From positions 1-34,388 of the forward strand of contig CAZNBL010000011.1 of assembly GCA_964571375.1 (NCBI GenBank): DNA of 34,388 nt. The letters are read 5' to 3'. Position numbers and translations under genes: made by a program. The stretch is from JAFTYR01 sp964571375 (GTDB lineage Bacteria; Pseudomonadota; Gammaproteobacteria; Burkholderiales; Burkholderiaceae_F). Under the pieces are notes generated by a model. It saw only the letters and a program-made list of their open reading frames with translations, did not search any database and had not been told where the DNA came from. Position 1 is the first letter of the stretch. Each line of letters begins with the position of its first letter. This document shows positions 8,277-17,137 of this stretch, piece by piece.

Positions 8277-9098
8277 TCAGGCGTTATCAATTAATTTTCG
8301 CAAGGCTTTGTAAACCTCTGCGGTTTCAGGGTGCTTGCCGAGCCAGAATTCATAAGAGAACGCAGCCTGTTCGACCAACATACCGAGACCGTCGGAAACC
8401 TTCTTGCATCCGCTTTCCTGAGCCATCAGCATAAAAGGAGTCGGCTCGGAAGCATAAACCAAGTCGTAGGCAACTTCACAGTTAGCAAAAGCACTCGGGT
8501 CGATCAGCGGCGCCTTGTTATGCAGACTTGTCGGTGTGGCATTGACGATGAGATCGTACTGGTCTGCACCGGTTTCATCGTAAAGAATGCACTGAATACC
8601 GAATTCTTCCTGCAGCTCCTGAGCTCGTGTCAGCGAACGGTTGGCAACCGCCACCTTCTTAGGCTGCTTTTCAAGCAGACTCGGAAGAATACCGCGTACG
8701 CTGCCGCCGGCACCGAGAATCAGCACTGACTTACCTTCGAAATCAAAGCCGAGGCGCTTTTCAATATCTTCGACAAATCCGGCACCGTCCGTATTGTCGA
8801 CAAGAATCTTATTGCCTTCAAATTTCACGGTATTTGCAGCCCTGGCCTGTCTGGCACGGCTCGTGCATTTCGTGGCACTGCGGAAGGCATCTACCTTGAA
8901 AGGAATCGTCACATTGACGCCGAGATAACCTTCATCAATAACGTCGTCCAAAGCCGAATCAAACTCTCCGAGCGGAGCTTCGATCTTCTTATAAACCACT
9001 TGATCGCCGAACTGTTCGGCAAACATTTCATGAATTTCAGGCGAACGACTGTGAGCTACTGGATTGCCCATCACTGCAAGCAATATCTTATCCGTCAT
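8277..9098 (-). CDS. aroE: Shikimate dehydrogenase AroE
   Basis: Reduces 3-dehydroshikimate to shikimate with NADPH in the aromatic amino acid pathway. 273 residues. The N-terminal substrate domain has the shikimate site SRSPEIHEMF (18-27) and NVTIPFK with the catalytic lysine. NTDGAGF follows, then the nucleotide-binding GAGGSVRG and the NRS segment that contacts NADP. The ATG at 9098 is preferred over the TTG one codon upstream because GAGAGG lies 7 bases before the ATG. It is transcribed after the terminator of the RNB gene, so it likely has its own promoter and leads mgtE. A second shikimate-pathway gene, aroQ, lies at 14828. Confidence 0.96.
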   Translation of the reverse strand: MTDKILLAVMGNPVAHSRSPEIHEMFAEQFGDQVVYKKIEAPLGEFDSALDDVIDEGYLGVNVTIPFKVDAFRSATKCTSRARQARAANTVKFEGNKILVDNTDGAGFVEDIEKRLGFDFEGKSVLILGAGGSVRGILPSLLEKQPKKVAVANRSLTRAQELQEEFGIQCILYDETGADQYDLIVNATPTSLHNKAPLIDPSAFANCEVAYDLVYASEPTPFMLMAQESGCKKVSDGLGMLVEQAAFSYEFWLGKHPETAEVYKALRKLIDNA

Positions 9099-9133
9099 CA
9101 ACGTTCCTCTCTTTCTTATTAGAACCTGTTACG

Positions 9134-9161
9134 AATATATATCACTTTACGTGACGTTTAA
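9134..9161 (-). promoter_or_regulatory. Possible aroE promoter
   Basis: On minus, TTAAAC and TATATT are 16 bases apart, between the upstream terminator and the aroE ribosome site. The -35 match is weak. Confidence 0.3.
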
Positions 9162-9164
9162 AGA

Positions 9165-9212
9165 GAAAAAATGCCCGAGAAAGCAACAAAACAAGGGCTC
9201 TCGGGCATTTTT
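9165..9212 (-). terminator. Terminator of the mpl-yqiA-marC-RNB operon
   Basis: Arms AATGCCCGAGA and TCTCGGGCATT around a loop of about 20 bases, with A and T runs on both sides, so it can work in both directions. It lies 34 bases after the RNB stop and separates that operon from aroE. Confidence 0.82.
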
Positions 9213-9245
9213 CAAGGATTTCGCAACACCTTGTCGGCAGTGCTC

Positions 9246-11252
9246 TTATACGCCTGCATCCGCAGGTGTTTCAGAAGTCTCGCCCTGAGGGGTGTTTTCG
9301 GCGCCTTCGGCACCTTCTGCAGCTTCATTCTGCTCTGCTTCTTCAAGATCGGCATCGTCATCGATCTCGGCGGATTCATCGAGAACCTGCTTGAGACGGC
9401 ATTCCATAACCAGTTCAATGAAATCAAGATCGATCACTTCAAGAAGGATCTTCTGACCTCTCGGCAGCTCGGGCAGACCCGGGACTCTCTGAGCCATCGG
9501 CAGGCCGTCGATACGGACCAAATCACCCTTGGCAACCGTTGCCTTGATGTTCTGAATACCTTCCTGCTGAATCCAGCGCAACGACCAGTAACGGTCCATC
9601 CTCGACTGGAAATCATTAAAAGTGGTGTAAGCCGAGTCAAAGCACGAAATGATGGAGAACAGAGACGAATCATTCTGACGGAATGCAGGAGCCTCGCCCT
9701 TCAATACCGAAATCAGCTGACGCTGATTGACCATATCCACATAGCGTCTTAACGGAGAGGTAGCCCAGGAATAGTATTCCACACCGATACCGTCATGCGG
9801 GCCGGGAACGGAAGTAAGCTTAACCTTACCCATACGCTGGCTGCGGTAAATACCGGCAGTCTGCTTTTCATCGAGGAAGCCGCCCCATGTCGCATTGGCA
9901 AAAATCATGGTTTCAGCAACGATGAGGTCGAGCGGCTCGCCTCTCTTTCTGCCCTTGAGCTGAATCGCAGCGTTTTCACCTTCGCCCTGAAGGTCGAAGT
10001 ACCAGTCGATACGACCGACGGGTTCGGGTCTGCCGCGTACGGCCTCACGCTTGGCAAGCAAGCGCTTGGCAAAATGCCAGAGCCAGCTGATTTCAGCGCC
10101 GAACGGCACGTCGACAGCACCGGCGGATACCGCTTCTTCGGTTACAAACTCTTCGATCTTGTCGTACCAGAGGTTCTTGGCCATCGTGATACGTTCAAGA
10201 CGGCTCTCTGTCGTCAGCACATCGAAAGTTTCATTGTCGACCACTGCGTAGAGAGAGACGACCGGCATAGTCTTGCCTTCATCGAGCGAGTAAGCCTTCA
10301 CCCATTCTTCAGGCAGCATCGTGGTCTTCAGACCAGGAGCATAAACCGTCGACATACGATCTCTGGCAGCCATATCGACCGGACCGTCCTTTTCGATACC
10401 GAGAGCCGGGGCGGAAATATGAATACCGACACGGGTACGGTTATCCGACATCGGAGTAACCGATACGGCATCGTCAACTTCCGTGGTATTGGAATCGTCG
10501 ATGGAGAACGGCTGCACGTCGGCAATCGGAAGTTCTTCATGTGCATCGAGATGCGGTGTCGGGAAGTTCTTCGGAAACTCGGTGCCTCTCGGAAAATTCA
10601 CGCTGAAGAAGCTCTGTACGTGCCAGACCCAGGGACTTGCAATCGCCTTGGTTTTCAGAAGCAGGCGTTGCGGCGAAATACCGAGTTCGTCGCTCGCTTC
10701 CTTTACTGCCTTCCATTCGATGGAATTCTTATCGGGCTTGACCATCAGAGCAATAGCGTTGTCTCGGATGGCGTCGGGCGCAGTATTTTCCTCAACCAGC
10801 ATTCTGACGTACTGATCCTTGAGAATTTCCTGTTGCTTCTTGCGTTCGATAGCAGCAAGAGCAAGACGCAGTGTTTCTGCCGGAGCCTTACGATAGTTGC
10901 CGCGGCCTTTGCGGTAGAAATACACGGGATTGCCGTGCAGACGGAGAATAGTTGCAGCAGCCTGCAGTGCGCTCGGCTCTTCGCCGAAATAGTCCTTGGC
11001 AATATCCTTCGCAGTAAATTCTCCTTCCGGGGCAAATTCCCAGAGAAGATCGAGATCGATCTCTTCGCTCAGTTCCTGAGCATTTTTCATGAATTCAGCC
11101 GGAGAAGGACTGCTGAATGTGACGAAGATGTGGGATTTCTTTACCTTGATACGCTTGCCGGTGACGAGTTCCACCTGGCAGGACGAATCATTGGAAGTCA
11201 GTTCGGTTCCGACTTTAAAGGCACCGTCTTCATCAAAAAATAAATTTGCCAT
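9246..11252 (-). CDS. RNB-domain (RNase II/VacB family) 3'-5' exoribonuclease
   Basis: 668 residues. The family degrades single-stranded RNA from the 3' end with Mg2+. The RNB catalytic cluster is intact: IDDSNTTEVDD at 251-261 has the four metal-binding aspartates (D252, D253, D260, D261). The middle and end of the RNB domain are seen in AAPAL-like HISAPALGIEKDG and SPLRRYVDMVNQRQL. A C-terminal S1-like part (KGDLVRIDG) precedes an acidic tail rich in E, D and A, probably disordered. This layout is the betaproteobacterial RNB protein usually found near aroE, distinct from RNase R. The start ATG at 11252 has no strong ribosome site, so coupling to marC 18 bases upstream is possible. Confidence 0.92.
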   Translation of the reverse strand: MANLFFDEDGAFKVGTELTSNDSSCQVELVTGKRIKVKKSHIFVTFSSPSPAEFMKNAQELSEEIDLDLLWEFAPEGEFTAKDIAKDYFGEEPSALQAAATILRLHGNPVYFYRKGRGNYRKAPAETLRLALAAIERKKQQEILKDQYVRMLVEENTAPDAIRDNAIALMVKPDKNSIEWKAVKEASDELGISPQRLLLKTKAIASPWVWHVQSFFSVNFPRGTEFPKNFPTPHLDAHEELPIADVQPFSIDDSNTTEVDDAVSVTPMSDNRTRVGIHISAPALGIEKDGPVDMAARDRMSTVYAPGLKTTMLPEEWVKAYSLDEGKTMPVVSLYAVVDNETFDVLTTESRLERITMAKNLWYDKIEEFVTEEAVSAGAVDVPFGAEISWLWHFAKRLLAKREAVRGRPEPVGRIDWYFDLQGEGENAAIQLKGRKRGEPLDLIVAETMIFANATWGGFLDEKQTAGIYRSQRMGKVKLTSVPGPHDGIGVEYYSWATSPLRRYVDMVNQRQLISVLKGEAPAFRQNDSSLFSIISCFDSAYTTFNDFQSRMDRYWSLRWIQQEGIQNIKATVAKGDLVRIDGLPMAQRVPGLPELPRGQKILLEVIDLDFIELVMECRLKQVLDESAEIDDDADLEEAEQNEAAEGAEGAENTPQGETSETPADAGV

Positions 11253-11270
11253 AGTTTTTTCTATTTATAT

Positions 11271-11873
11271 TTACGCACGCAGCATTGCGACATAGTCAGC
11301 AATGCCTGTTAAAAACATTTGTACTGCAATAACAACCAGGATCAGGCCCATCAGACGTTCGAACGCCGCAGTTGCCTTTCTGCCGATCATCTTTTGAATC
11401 TTGTCGCCGCAGATGATAATTGCAGCACTGCACAGCATTGTCACGGCAATCGCAACAATCCACAGTGCAATCTGTCCGGGAGCACCGTTCACCAAAATCA
11501 TAACCGTGGCCAAAGCCGAAGGACCGGCAAGCATCGGCATGGCAATCGGAAAAATATACGGTTCTCCGTCTTCCATCTCACCGTACACACCTACTCGGCT
11601 CGGAAACAGCATTCTCAAAGCAATAATCAGCAGCACCAAACCGCCGCCGATCGTCAGTGCCGTCTGAGTCAGACCGAGCACCGACATGAAGCCGCGTCCG
11701 AAAAATGCGAACAGTGCCAGAAGAAGAAAAGCAATAAAACACTCACGCAGAATTACGATCTTAACCCGTTTGGGATCCACATTCTTTAAAGCCGCCGTAA
11801 AGGCGGGGATGCCGCCGACCGGATCAACGATCAGAAATAAGGTGATAAACGCAGTTAAGAAAGAGTGTTCCAT
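11271..11873 (-). CDS. MarC family integral membrane protein
   Basis: 200 residues with six hydrophobic helices. The family marks are the N-terminal FITLFLIVDPVGGIPAF (about 9-25), GGGLVLLIIALRMLF in the middle and AMPMLAGPSALATVMIL (about 109-126). The role of MarC-type (UPF0056) proteins is not settled; the old link to multiple antibiotic resistance was not upheld. It starts 2 bases after the yqiA stop and lies 18 bases before the RNB gene, so it is a middle gene of the mpl-yqiA-marC-RNB operon. Confidence 0.92.
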   Translation of the reverse strand: MEHSFLTAFITLFLIVDPVGGIPAFTAALKNVDPKRVKIVILRECFIAFLLLALFAFFGRGFMSVLGLTQTALTIGGGLVLLIIALRMLFPSRVGVYGEMEDGEPYIFPIAMPMLAGPSALATVMILVNGAPGQIALWIVAIAVTMLCSAAIIICGDKIQKMIGRKATAAFERLMGLILVVIAVQMFLTGIADYVAMLRA

Positions 11874-11875
11874 GA

Positions 11876-12448
11876 TTAATCAGGGAATTTCCTGCAGATT
11901 TCCATAATTCTAGGAAGGATAGACGAAAAATCCGACAAGCGATGATCTGCGCCTTCAATAATCCACTGCTCGGTATCGCGGTAGAAATCGCGACCTTCGG
12001 TCCAGTCGAGGACTTCATCGTTCGTACCGAGAATCGTCACGTAGTTGCAGGGCCGCTCAAGTTCTCTGACTTCCATCTCACGTAGTTCGTCGAGATGCTC
12101 GGGAAGCACTTCGATCTCAATATCTTCAACGTGAACGCGATGTTTACCGAGATTATCTCCGACCACCCGCCAAGGCATTACTGCCGGATTCAGCAAAATA
12201 GCCCGAGCCGAGAGCTTCTCGGCAAGCCAAGTAGCGTAGAAACCGCCGAGTGACGAACCGATAATAACGAGATCCGCCGGATCCACGTCCTTGATGGCGT
12301 CCATAATAATCTCGCGAGCCTGCTTCGGACCGCAATGCATTGCCGGTGCAATAAAACGGATACCGCTTTCGTGATGCGCTCTTTCAAGCAGAATTCCTTT
12401 ATCGGACTTCGGAGAAGAGCAGAAACCGTGCAGATACAGTGTTGTCAT
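11876..12448 (-). CDS. yqiA: YqiA/YcfP-type alpha/beta-hydrolase (UPF0227 esterase)
   Basis: 190 residues of a compact alpha/beta hydrolase. Seen are LYLHGFCSSPKSDKG at 4-18, the nucleophile elbow GSSLGG at 64-69 (Ser66), a likely acid in LGTNDEVLD and the histidine in EGADHRLSDF near the end. YqiA of Escherichia coli is an esterase of short acyl esters with unknown natural substrate. Its ATG overlaps the mpl stop (TGATG), so the two are translationally coupled. Confidence 0.88.
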   Translation of the reverse strand: MTTLYLHGFCSSPKSDKGILLERAHHESGIRFIAPAMHCGPKQAREIIMDAIKDVDPADLVIIGSSLGGFYATWLAEKLSARAILLNPAVMPWRVVGDNLGKHRVHVEDIEIEVLPEHLDELREMEVRELERPCNYVTILGTNDEVLDWTEGRDFYRDTEQWIIEGADHRLSDFSSILPRIMEICRKFPD

Positions 12449-13803
12449 CAGGGCACCTTTGCGAGTTCAGCAAGAATCTTGTTTTGAATACCGCCGAAAC
12501 CGCCGTTGCTCATCACGAGTACCGTGTCGCCGGCGCGGGCTTCTGCAGCAACAGCCGATGCGATTTCATCGAGATCTCGGAACACTTCGGAGTGTTCTCC
12601 GATCGAGCACATCACTTCCTCAACATTCCAGGTAACCGACGGTCCCTGATACGAGAATACCTTGTCGGCCAGAGTAAAAGATTCGGGCAGACGGTTCTTC
12701 ATCGCACCCATCTTCATTGTATTGGAGCGCGGTTCGAAGACAACGAGAATACGACCTTTGGACTGAGCGGCACGCTGAGCCTTGAGAGTTTCTTCAATTG
12801 CTGTCGGATGATGGGCAAAATCATCGACCACACGGACTCCGCGCACTTCACCCTTGAATTCAAGGCGGCGCTTGACGCCGTTAAACGCTTTCATAGCCTC
12901 GAGCGCATCTTCGGGAGAAACGCCGGCGGCATGGGCGGCGGCCACAGCGGCCAAGGCGTTCATGCGGTTATGGTGTCCCGGCAGAGGGATCGACATGATG
13001 CCGACGGCGCAACCCTTGTAGTAGACCGGCGGTTCTTCGCCTTCGCCGATCGCCCAATCCTTCGAGCAACCTTCGCTGCCGAAATATTCGACCGGAGTCC
13101 AGCACCCCATATCCAATACCTCTTCAAGAGTATCGCAATGGGCATTGACGACCAATGTGCCGATCTGCGGAACGATACGGACCATATGATGGAATTGACG
13201 CTCGATCGCAGCAACATCCGGGAAGATGTCGGCATGGTCGTACTCCAGATTGTTCAAAATTGCAACGTACGGGCGGTAGTGAACGAACTTGCTTCGCTTA
13301 TCGAAAAAGGCGGTGTCGTACTCATCGGCTTCGATCACGAACCATTCGCTTCCGGTATATCGGGCAGAGTGCTCGAAGTTGGAAGGTACGCCGCCGATCA
13401 GGAAGTTCGGATTCTTGCCGTTGTATTCAAGAATCCAAGTCAGCATGCTCGACGTCGTGGTTTTGCCGTGTGTACCGGCAACTGCGAGAACCTTGACACG
13501 GTCAAGCAGATTTTCTTCGAGCCACTGCGGAGCGGAGGTATACGGCAGTCTGGCATTAAGCACGGCTTCGAGCAGCGGATTGCCGCGGGAAATCGCATTG
13601 CCGATCACCCAAAGATCGGGCTTGATCTCGAGTTGCTCGGGACCGTAACCGTTGATGATGTCGATTCCGGCATTTCGAAGCTGATCGGACATCGGCGGAT
13701 AAACATTGGCATCACAGCCGCTGACCGTATGTCCCATGGCTTTGGCAATCTGAGCAAAACCGGCCATGAATGTTCCGCATATGCCGAGAATATGAATATG
13801 CAC
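12448..13803 (-). CDS. mpl: UDP-N-acetylmuramate:L-alanyl-gamma-D-glutamyl-meso-diaminopimelate ligase Mpl
   Basis: Mpl rejoins the murein tripeptide recovered from the cell wall to UDP-MurNAc, in the cytoplasmic peptidoglycan recycling pathway. 451 residues. The N-terminal Rossmann part begins MHIHILGICGTFMAGFA, and the ATP loop GTHGKTTT lies at 110-117. Next come EADEYDTAFFDKRSKF and NNLEYDHADIF, typical of Mpl rather than MurC, and DDFAHHPTAI in the C-terminal ligase domain. The start is GTG with AAGGAG eight bases before. It is the first gene of its operon and is divergent from the gene at 13903. Confidence 0.96.
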   Translation of the reverse strand: MHIHILGICGTFMAGFAQIAKAMGHTVSGCDANVYPPMSDQLRNAGIDIINGYGPEQLEIKPDLWVIGNAISRGNPLLEAVLNARLPYTSAPQWLEENLLDRVKVLAVAGTHGKTTTSSMLTWILEYNGKNPNFLIGGVPSNFEHSARYTGSEWFVIEADEYDTAFFDKRSKFVHYRPYVAILNNLEYDHADIFPDVAAIERQFHHMVRIVPQIGTLVVNAHCDTLEEVLDMGCWTPVEYFGSEGCSKDWAIGEGEEPPVYYKGCAVGIMSIPLPGHHNRMNALAAVAAAHAAGVSPEDALEAMKAFNGVKRRLEFKGEVRGVRVVDDFAHHPTAIEETLKAQRAAQSKGRILVVFEPRSNTMKMGAMKNRLPESFTLADKVFSYQGPSVTWNVEEVMCSIGEHSEVFRDLDEIASAVAAEARAGDTVLVMSNGGFGGIQNKILAELAKVP

Positions 13804-13902
13804 TTTCGACGCTCCTTCCTTCGTTGCCGCCCCTCTGTATATACCGAAGCCGCAAAGTGATTTAAATTAATGTCTAGCATTCTGCCACTATTTGAAATAT
13901 AA

Positions 13903-14565
13903 ATGCTCGAGATGAAAGAAGCTCTGCCCGAAAGGGCCGCACGCCTGATTGCCGACTCCGGTCTCAGCTGGAGCGATGCACGCCGCAAACTGCTTGAGGA
14001 AGACAGACATCTGCGCCCCTCCGATCTGCCCGATGACAATGCTATCGAACACGCACTTCGGGAACACTACGCAATCTTCAAAGCCAAAGAACATGCCGAA
14101 TGCCTTTATCGCTTAAGACGTTGCGCGCTCTGGTGGATGGAGGAACTTTCAGACTACCGACCGAGACTTATCCGCGGCGTTCTGAACGGATGTGCCGACC
14201 GTTACTCTCATATCTATCTCGAAATTACGGCCGAAGACACCAAGGAAATTGAGATTCGTCTCCTCGACATGGGTGCCGATATCGAAGTACTTGAAACAAA
14301 TCCGACATCCCGCAGAGATCCCATTGAGGAAATACTGATATGGGATACCGAAGCAAATACCGAGGATCCTCAGGGTGTAGTTCTGCGCATTTATGAGATA
14401 ACTCCTCCGAAAAAGAAGTCAAAAAACGAGAAAGATGCCTATCAATGCGATATCGAAGCGCAGAATTCAGCGGATATCGCCGATTTAAAGCAGCTTTTGC
14501 GCTCGCACTACAGTGACGAAGAAGAAAACTTCTCCGACTCCGGCATGCAGACCTGCCGTTTCTGA
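13903..14565 (+). CDS. Conserved betaproteobacterial protein of unknown function, next to mpl
   Basis: 220 residues, not recognised as a characterised family. I recall a similar protein beside mpl in other betaproteobacteria, sometimes labelled as a ligase without good reason. The N-terminal half is helical and charged (LIADSGLSWSDARRKLLEED). The middle HIYLEITAEDTKEIEIRLLD looks like an alternating strand-helix fold; a nucleotidyltransferase-like fold is possible but unproven. The end is basic, then acidic (PPKKKSKNEKD, then YSDEEENF). No signal or membrane segment. The start is uncertain between ATG 13903 and ATG 13912, as neither has a clear ribosome site. It shares a 99-base divergent region with mpl. 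Confidence 0.75.
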   Translation: MLEMKEALPERAARLIADSGLSWSDARRKLLEEDRHLRPSDLPDDNAIEHALREHYAIFKAKEHAECLYRLRRCALWWMEELSDYRPRLIRGVLNGCADRYSHIYLEITAEDTKEIEIRLLDMGADIEVLETNPTSRRDPIEEILIWDTEANTEDPQGVVLRIYEITPPKKKSKNEKDAYQCDIEAQNSADIADLKQLLRSHYSDEEENFSDSGMQTCRF

Positions 14566-14593
14566 TCCGAAAACCGAAAATTCTGCACTTGCG

Positions 14594-14614
14594 GGCGAAG
14601 AAAAATTCTTCGCC
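14594..14614 (+). other. Perfect hairpin after the unknown gene
   Basis: GGCGAAGAA pairs with TTCTTCGCC around an AAA loop, 28 bases after the stop. It has no T run, so it may protect the 3' end of the message rather than terminate. Confidence 0.5.
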
Positions 14615-14722
14615 TGTGCCAACAACACTCAATTTCGTGTAAATTCCCGCATCTTTCAAGAAGAATGACGTGATCCGAACGCTTCTGCCCCGATAATGTT
14701 CTGTCACAATTGAATTCAAATA

Positions 14723-14753
14723 AGGGCAAAATCGCGATTTTTGCTCTTTTTTT
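14723..14753 (+). terminator. Probable rho-independent terminator before aroQ
   Basis: GGGCAAAATCG and CGATTTTTGCTC form a stem with a one-base bulge, followed by seven T. It would end the transcript of the gene at 13903 and sits upstream of aroQ. Confidence 0.6.
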
Positions 14754-14827
14754 GGTGTTTTTTGGGGCTTATACTACGAAAATGTAAACTGCAGGCGGAT
14801 TGCCTATCTTCTCCATAGGAATATCCT

Positions 14828-15265
14828 GTGACCAAATTACTTTTACTGAACGGACCGAACCTGAATTTGCTCGGAACACGCGAACCCGAGAAATACGGCT
14901 CGACCACATTGAGCGACATCGAAGCAACGCTTGCCGCTCACGTAGAAAAATACGGCGCAGAACTTGTCTGTTTCCAAAGCAACCATGAAGGCGCTTTGGT
15001 CGACAGGATCCAGGCTGCCCGCGAAGAAGGAATCGATGCAATCATCATCAATCCCGGTGCCTACACTCACACCAGCGTAGCCATCCGCGATGCCTTCCTT
15101 GCCGTGCAGATCCCCTTTGTAGAGGTACACCTGACAAATATTTTCAAGCGTGAACCGTTCCGCCACCATTCTTACCTGTCCGATGTAGCTCAGGGATGCC
15201 TGATCGGACTCGGTGCCAAGGGCTATTTCCTTGCGGCCGATTACTTACTCAATACAAACAAATAA
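14828..15265 (+). CDS. aroQ: Type II 3-dehydroquinate dehydratase AroQ
   Basis: Removes water from 3-dehydroquinate in the shikimate pathway and forms a dodecamer. 145 residues, the normal size. The N-terminal LLLNGPNLNLLGTREPEKYG carries the catalytic Arg18 and Tyr23. Later come FQSNHEGALVDRI, IINPGAYTHTSVAIRDA and VEVHLTNIFKREPFRHHS with the conserved Asn, His and Arg of the active site. The start is GTG at 14828 with AGGA 7 bases upstream. It opens the aroQ-accB-accC-prmA block. Confidence 0.97.
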   Translation: MTKLLLLNGPNLNLLGTREPEKYGSTTLSDIEATLAAHVEKYGAELVCFQSNHEGALVDRIQAAREEGIDAIIINPGAYTHTSVAIRDAFLAVQIPFVEVHLTNIFKREPFRHHSYLSDVAQGCLIGLGAKGYFLAADYLLNTNK

Positions 15266-15294
15266 TCGTTACGACCTTAAAACGGAATATAAAA

Positions 15295-15756
15295 ATGATG
15301 GATCTTCGTAAATTAAAGACGCTCATGGAACTCTTTGAAGCGTCCAGCATCGTTGAAATCGAAATTACCGAAGGCGAGGACCGCGTCCGCATGGTAAAGA
15401 ATTCTGCCAAAGCCGCTCCTGCTGTCGCTCCCGCTGTTGTTGAGGCCGTTGTACCGCAGGTTGCAGCTCCGGTTGTCGCCGCTCCCGTTGCAGCCCCCGC
15501 ACCTGAAGTCAAGAAGGTTGAAGGCACACAGGTTACCAGCCCGATGGTCGGTACTTTCTACCGCGCTCCGAGCCCCGGTGCCGATCCCTTCGTAGAAGTC
15601 GGCAAGCAGGTTAAGAAGGGCGATACGCTCTGCATCATCGAAGCCATGAAGCTGCTCAACGAAATCGAAGCTGAAGTCAGCGGCACCGTTAAGGAAATCC
15701 TGGTTGAAAACGGTCAGCCCGTTGAATTCGGTCAGGCTCTCTTCGTTATTGAATAA
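15295..15756 (+). CDS. accB: Biotin carboxyl carrier protein of acetyl-CoA carboxylase
   Basis: Carries the biotin that is carboxylated by AccC and then passed to acetyl-CoA, the first step of fatty acid synthesis. I start it at the ATG at 15295 (MMDLRKLKTLM, 153 residues), with GGA 8 bases before. The longer reading from 15196 overlaps aroQ in another frame and is rejected. The N-terminal part ends in a flexible Ala/Pro/Val linker (about 40-75). The biotinyl domain then holds IIEAMKLLNEIEAE with the biotin-accepting lysine at 119. Eight bases separate it from accC. Confidence 0.97.
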   Translation: MMDLRKLKTLMELFEASSIVEIEITEGEDRVRMVKNSAKAAPAVAPAVVEAVVPQVAAPVVAAPVAAPAPEVKKVEGTQVTSPMVGTFYRAPSPGADPFVEVGKQVKKGDTLCIIEAMKLLNEIEAEVSGTVKEILVENGQPVEFGQALFVIE

Positions 15757-15764
15757 TCCGCGCC

Positions 15765-17123
15765 ATGTTTGGAAAAATTCTCATCGCTAACCGCGGGGAA
15801 ATCGCCCTGCGCATTCAGCGTGCATGCCGAGAGATGGGCATCAAGACTGTTGTCGTCCACTCTCAGGCCGACACTGACGCCAAGTACGTCCGTCTTGCCG
15901 ACGAATCCGTCTGTATCGGACCGGCTCCGGCCCACCAGAGCTACCTGAACATTCCGGCCATCATCAGTGCCGCAGAAGTGACCGATGCCGAAGCCATCCA
16001 CCCCGGTTACGGCTTCCTCTCCGAAAACGCCGATTTCGCCGAACGCGTTGAATCGAGCGGTTTCGTCTTCATCGGTCCGCGCCCCGAAACCATCCGTATG
16101 ATGGGCGACAAGGTTTCTGCCAAGCAGGCCATGATCGATTCCGGCGTTCCCTGCGTTCCGGGTTCCGGCGGCGCATTGCCGGACGATCCTAAGGAAATCA
16201 TCAAGATTGCCCGCTCTGTCGGCTATCCGGTCATCATCAAGGCCGCCGGTGGCGGCGGCGGTCGCGGCATGCGTGTTGTTCACACGGAAGCTGCGCTTAT
16301 CAGCGCCGTCAACACAACCCGTCAGGAAGCCAAGGCTGCTTTCGGCAACGGCACGGTCTATCTTGAAAAGTTCCTGGAAAATCCGCGTCACATCGAAATT
16401 CAGGTGCTCGCTGACAATTTCCGCAACGCCATCTGGCTCGGCGAACGCGACTGCTCCATGCAGCGCCGCAACCAGAAGGTTCTCGAAGAGTCTCCGGCTG
16501 TCGGTATTCCGCGCCGTCAGATCGAAAAGCTCGGCGACCGCTGTGCAGAAGCCTGCCGTCGCATCGGCTACCGCGGTGCCGGTACATTTGAATTCCTTTA
16601 CGAAAACGGCGAATTCTTCTTCATTGAAATGAATACGCGCGTTCAGGTCGAACACCCCGTCACAGAACTCGTGACCGGCGTCGATATCGTTCAGGAACAG
16701 ATCCGCATCGCTGCCGGCGAAAAGCTCCGCTACCGTCAGAGAGACATCGAGATCAAGGGCCATGCGATCGAATGCCGTATCAACGCAGAAGATCCGTTCA
16801 AGTTCACTCCGAGCCCCGGCCGTATCACTACGCTGCATACTCCGGGCGGTCCCGGCGTGCGCGTTGACAGCCATGTTTACCCCGGATACTTCGTTCCGCC
16901 CCAGTACGACTCGATGATCGGCAAGATCATCACACGCGGCGACACACGCGAGCAGGCTATTGCACGCATGAGAACCGCCCTCTCGGAAACGGTTGTCGAA
17001 GGTATTTCGACCAACATTCCGCTGCACCGCGAACTGATGGTTGACGAAAAGTTCATCCAGGGCGGCACAAGCATCCATTACCTCGAAAGCAAGCTCTCTC
17101 ACAGAGAAGCTGTCAACAAGTAA
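15765..17123 (+). CDS. accC: Biotin carboxylase of acetyl-CoA carboxylase
   Basis: Carboxylates biotin on AccB with ATP and bicarbonate. 452 residues with the full family layout. The N-terminal domain is seen in KILIANRGEIALRIQRACRE and HPGYGFLSENADFAE. The ATP-grasp glycine loop is KAAGGGGGRGMRVV (about 159-172), the metal and catalytic region is FFIEMNTRVQVEHPVTE (about 286-302), and the C-terminal domain contains GHAIECRINAEDP. It lies 8 bases after accB with no clear ribosome site, so translation is probably coupled. Codon choice is biased as in well-expressed genes. Confidence 0.98.
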   Translation: MFGKILIANRGEIALRIQRACREMGIKTVVVHSQADTDAKYVRLADESVCIGPAPAHQSYLNIPAIISAAEVTDAEAIHPGYGFLSENADFAERVESSGFVFIGPRPETIRMMGDKVSAKQAMIDSGVPCVPGSGGALPDDPKEIIKIARSVGYPVIIKAAGGGGGRGMRVVHTEAALISAVNTTRQEAKAAFGNGTVYLEKFLENPRHIEIQVLADNFRNAIWLGERDCSMQRRNQKVLEESPAVGIPRRQIEKLGDRCAEACRRIGYRGAGTFEFLYENGEFFFIEMNTRVQVEHPVTELVTGVDIVQEQIRIAAGEKLRYRQRDIEIKGHAIECRINAEDPFKFTPSPGRITTLHTPGGPGVRVDSHVYPGYFVPPQYDSMIGKIITRGDTREQAIARMRTALSETVVEGISTNIPLHRELMVDEKFIQGGTSIHYLESKLSHREAVNK

Positions 17124-17137
17124 TCAGAAGGATTCGT

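Noticed and set aside
15196..15294. Longer accB start at 15196
   Set aside because: It overlaps aroQ in another frame; AccB proteins begin at the MDLRKLKTL segment.
15732..17102. 456-codon minus-strand ORF opposite accC
   Set aside because: Antisense shadow of a highly conserved gene with biased codons.
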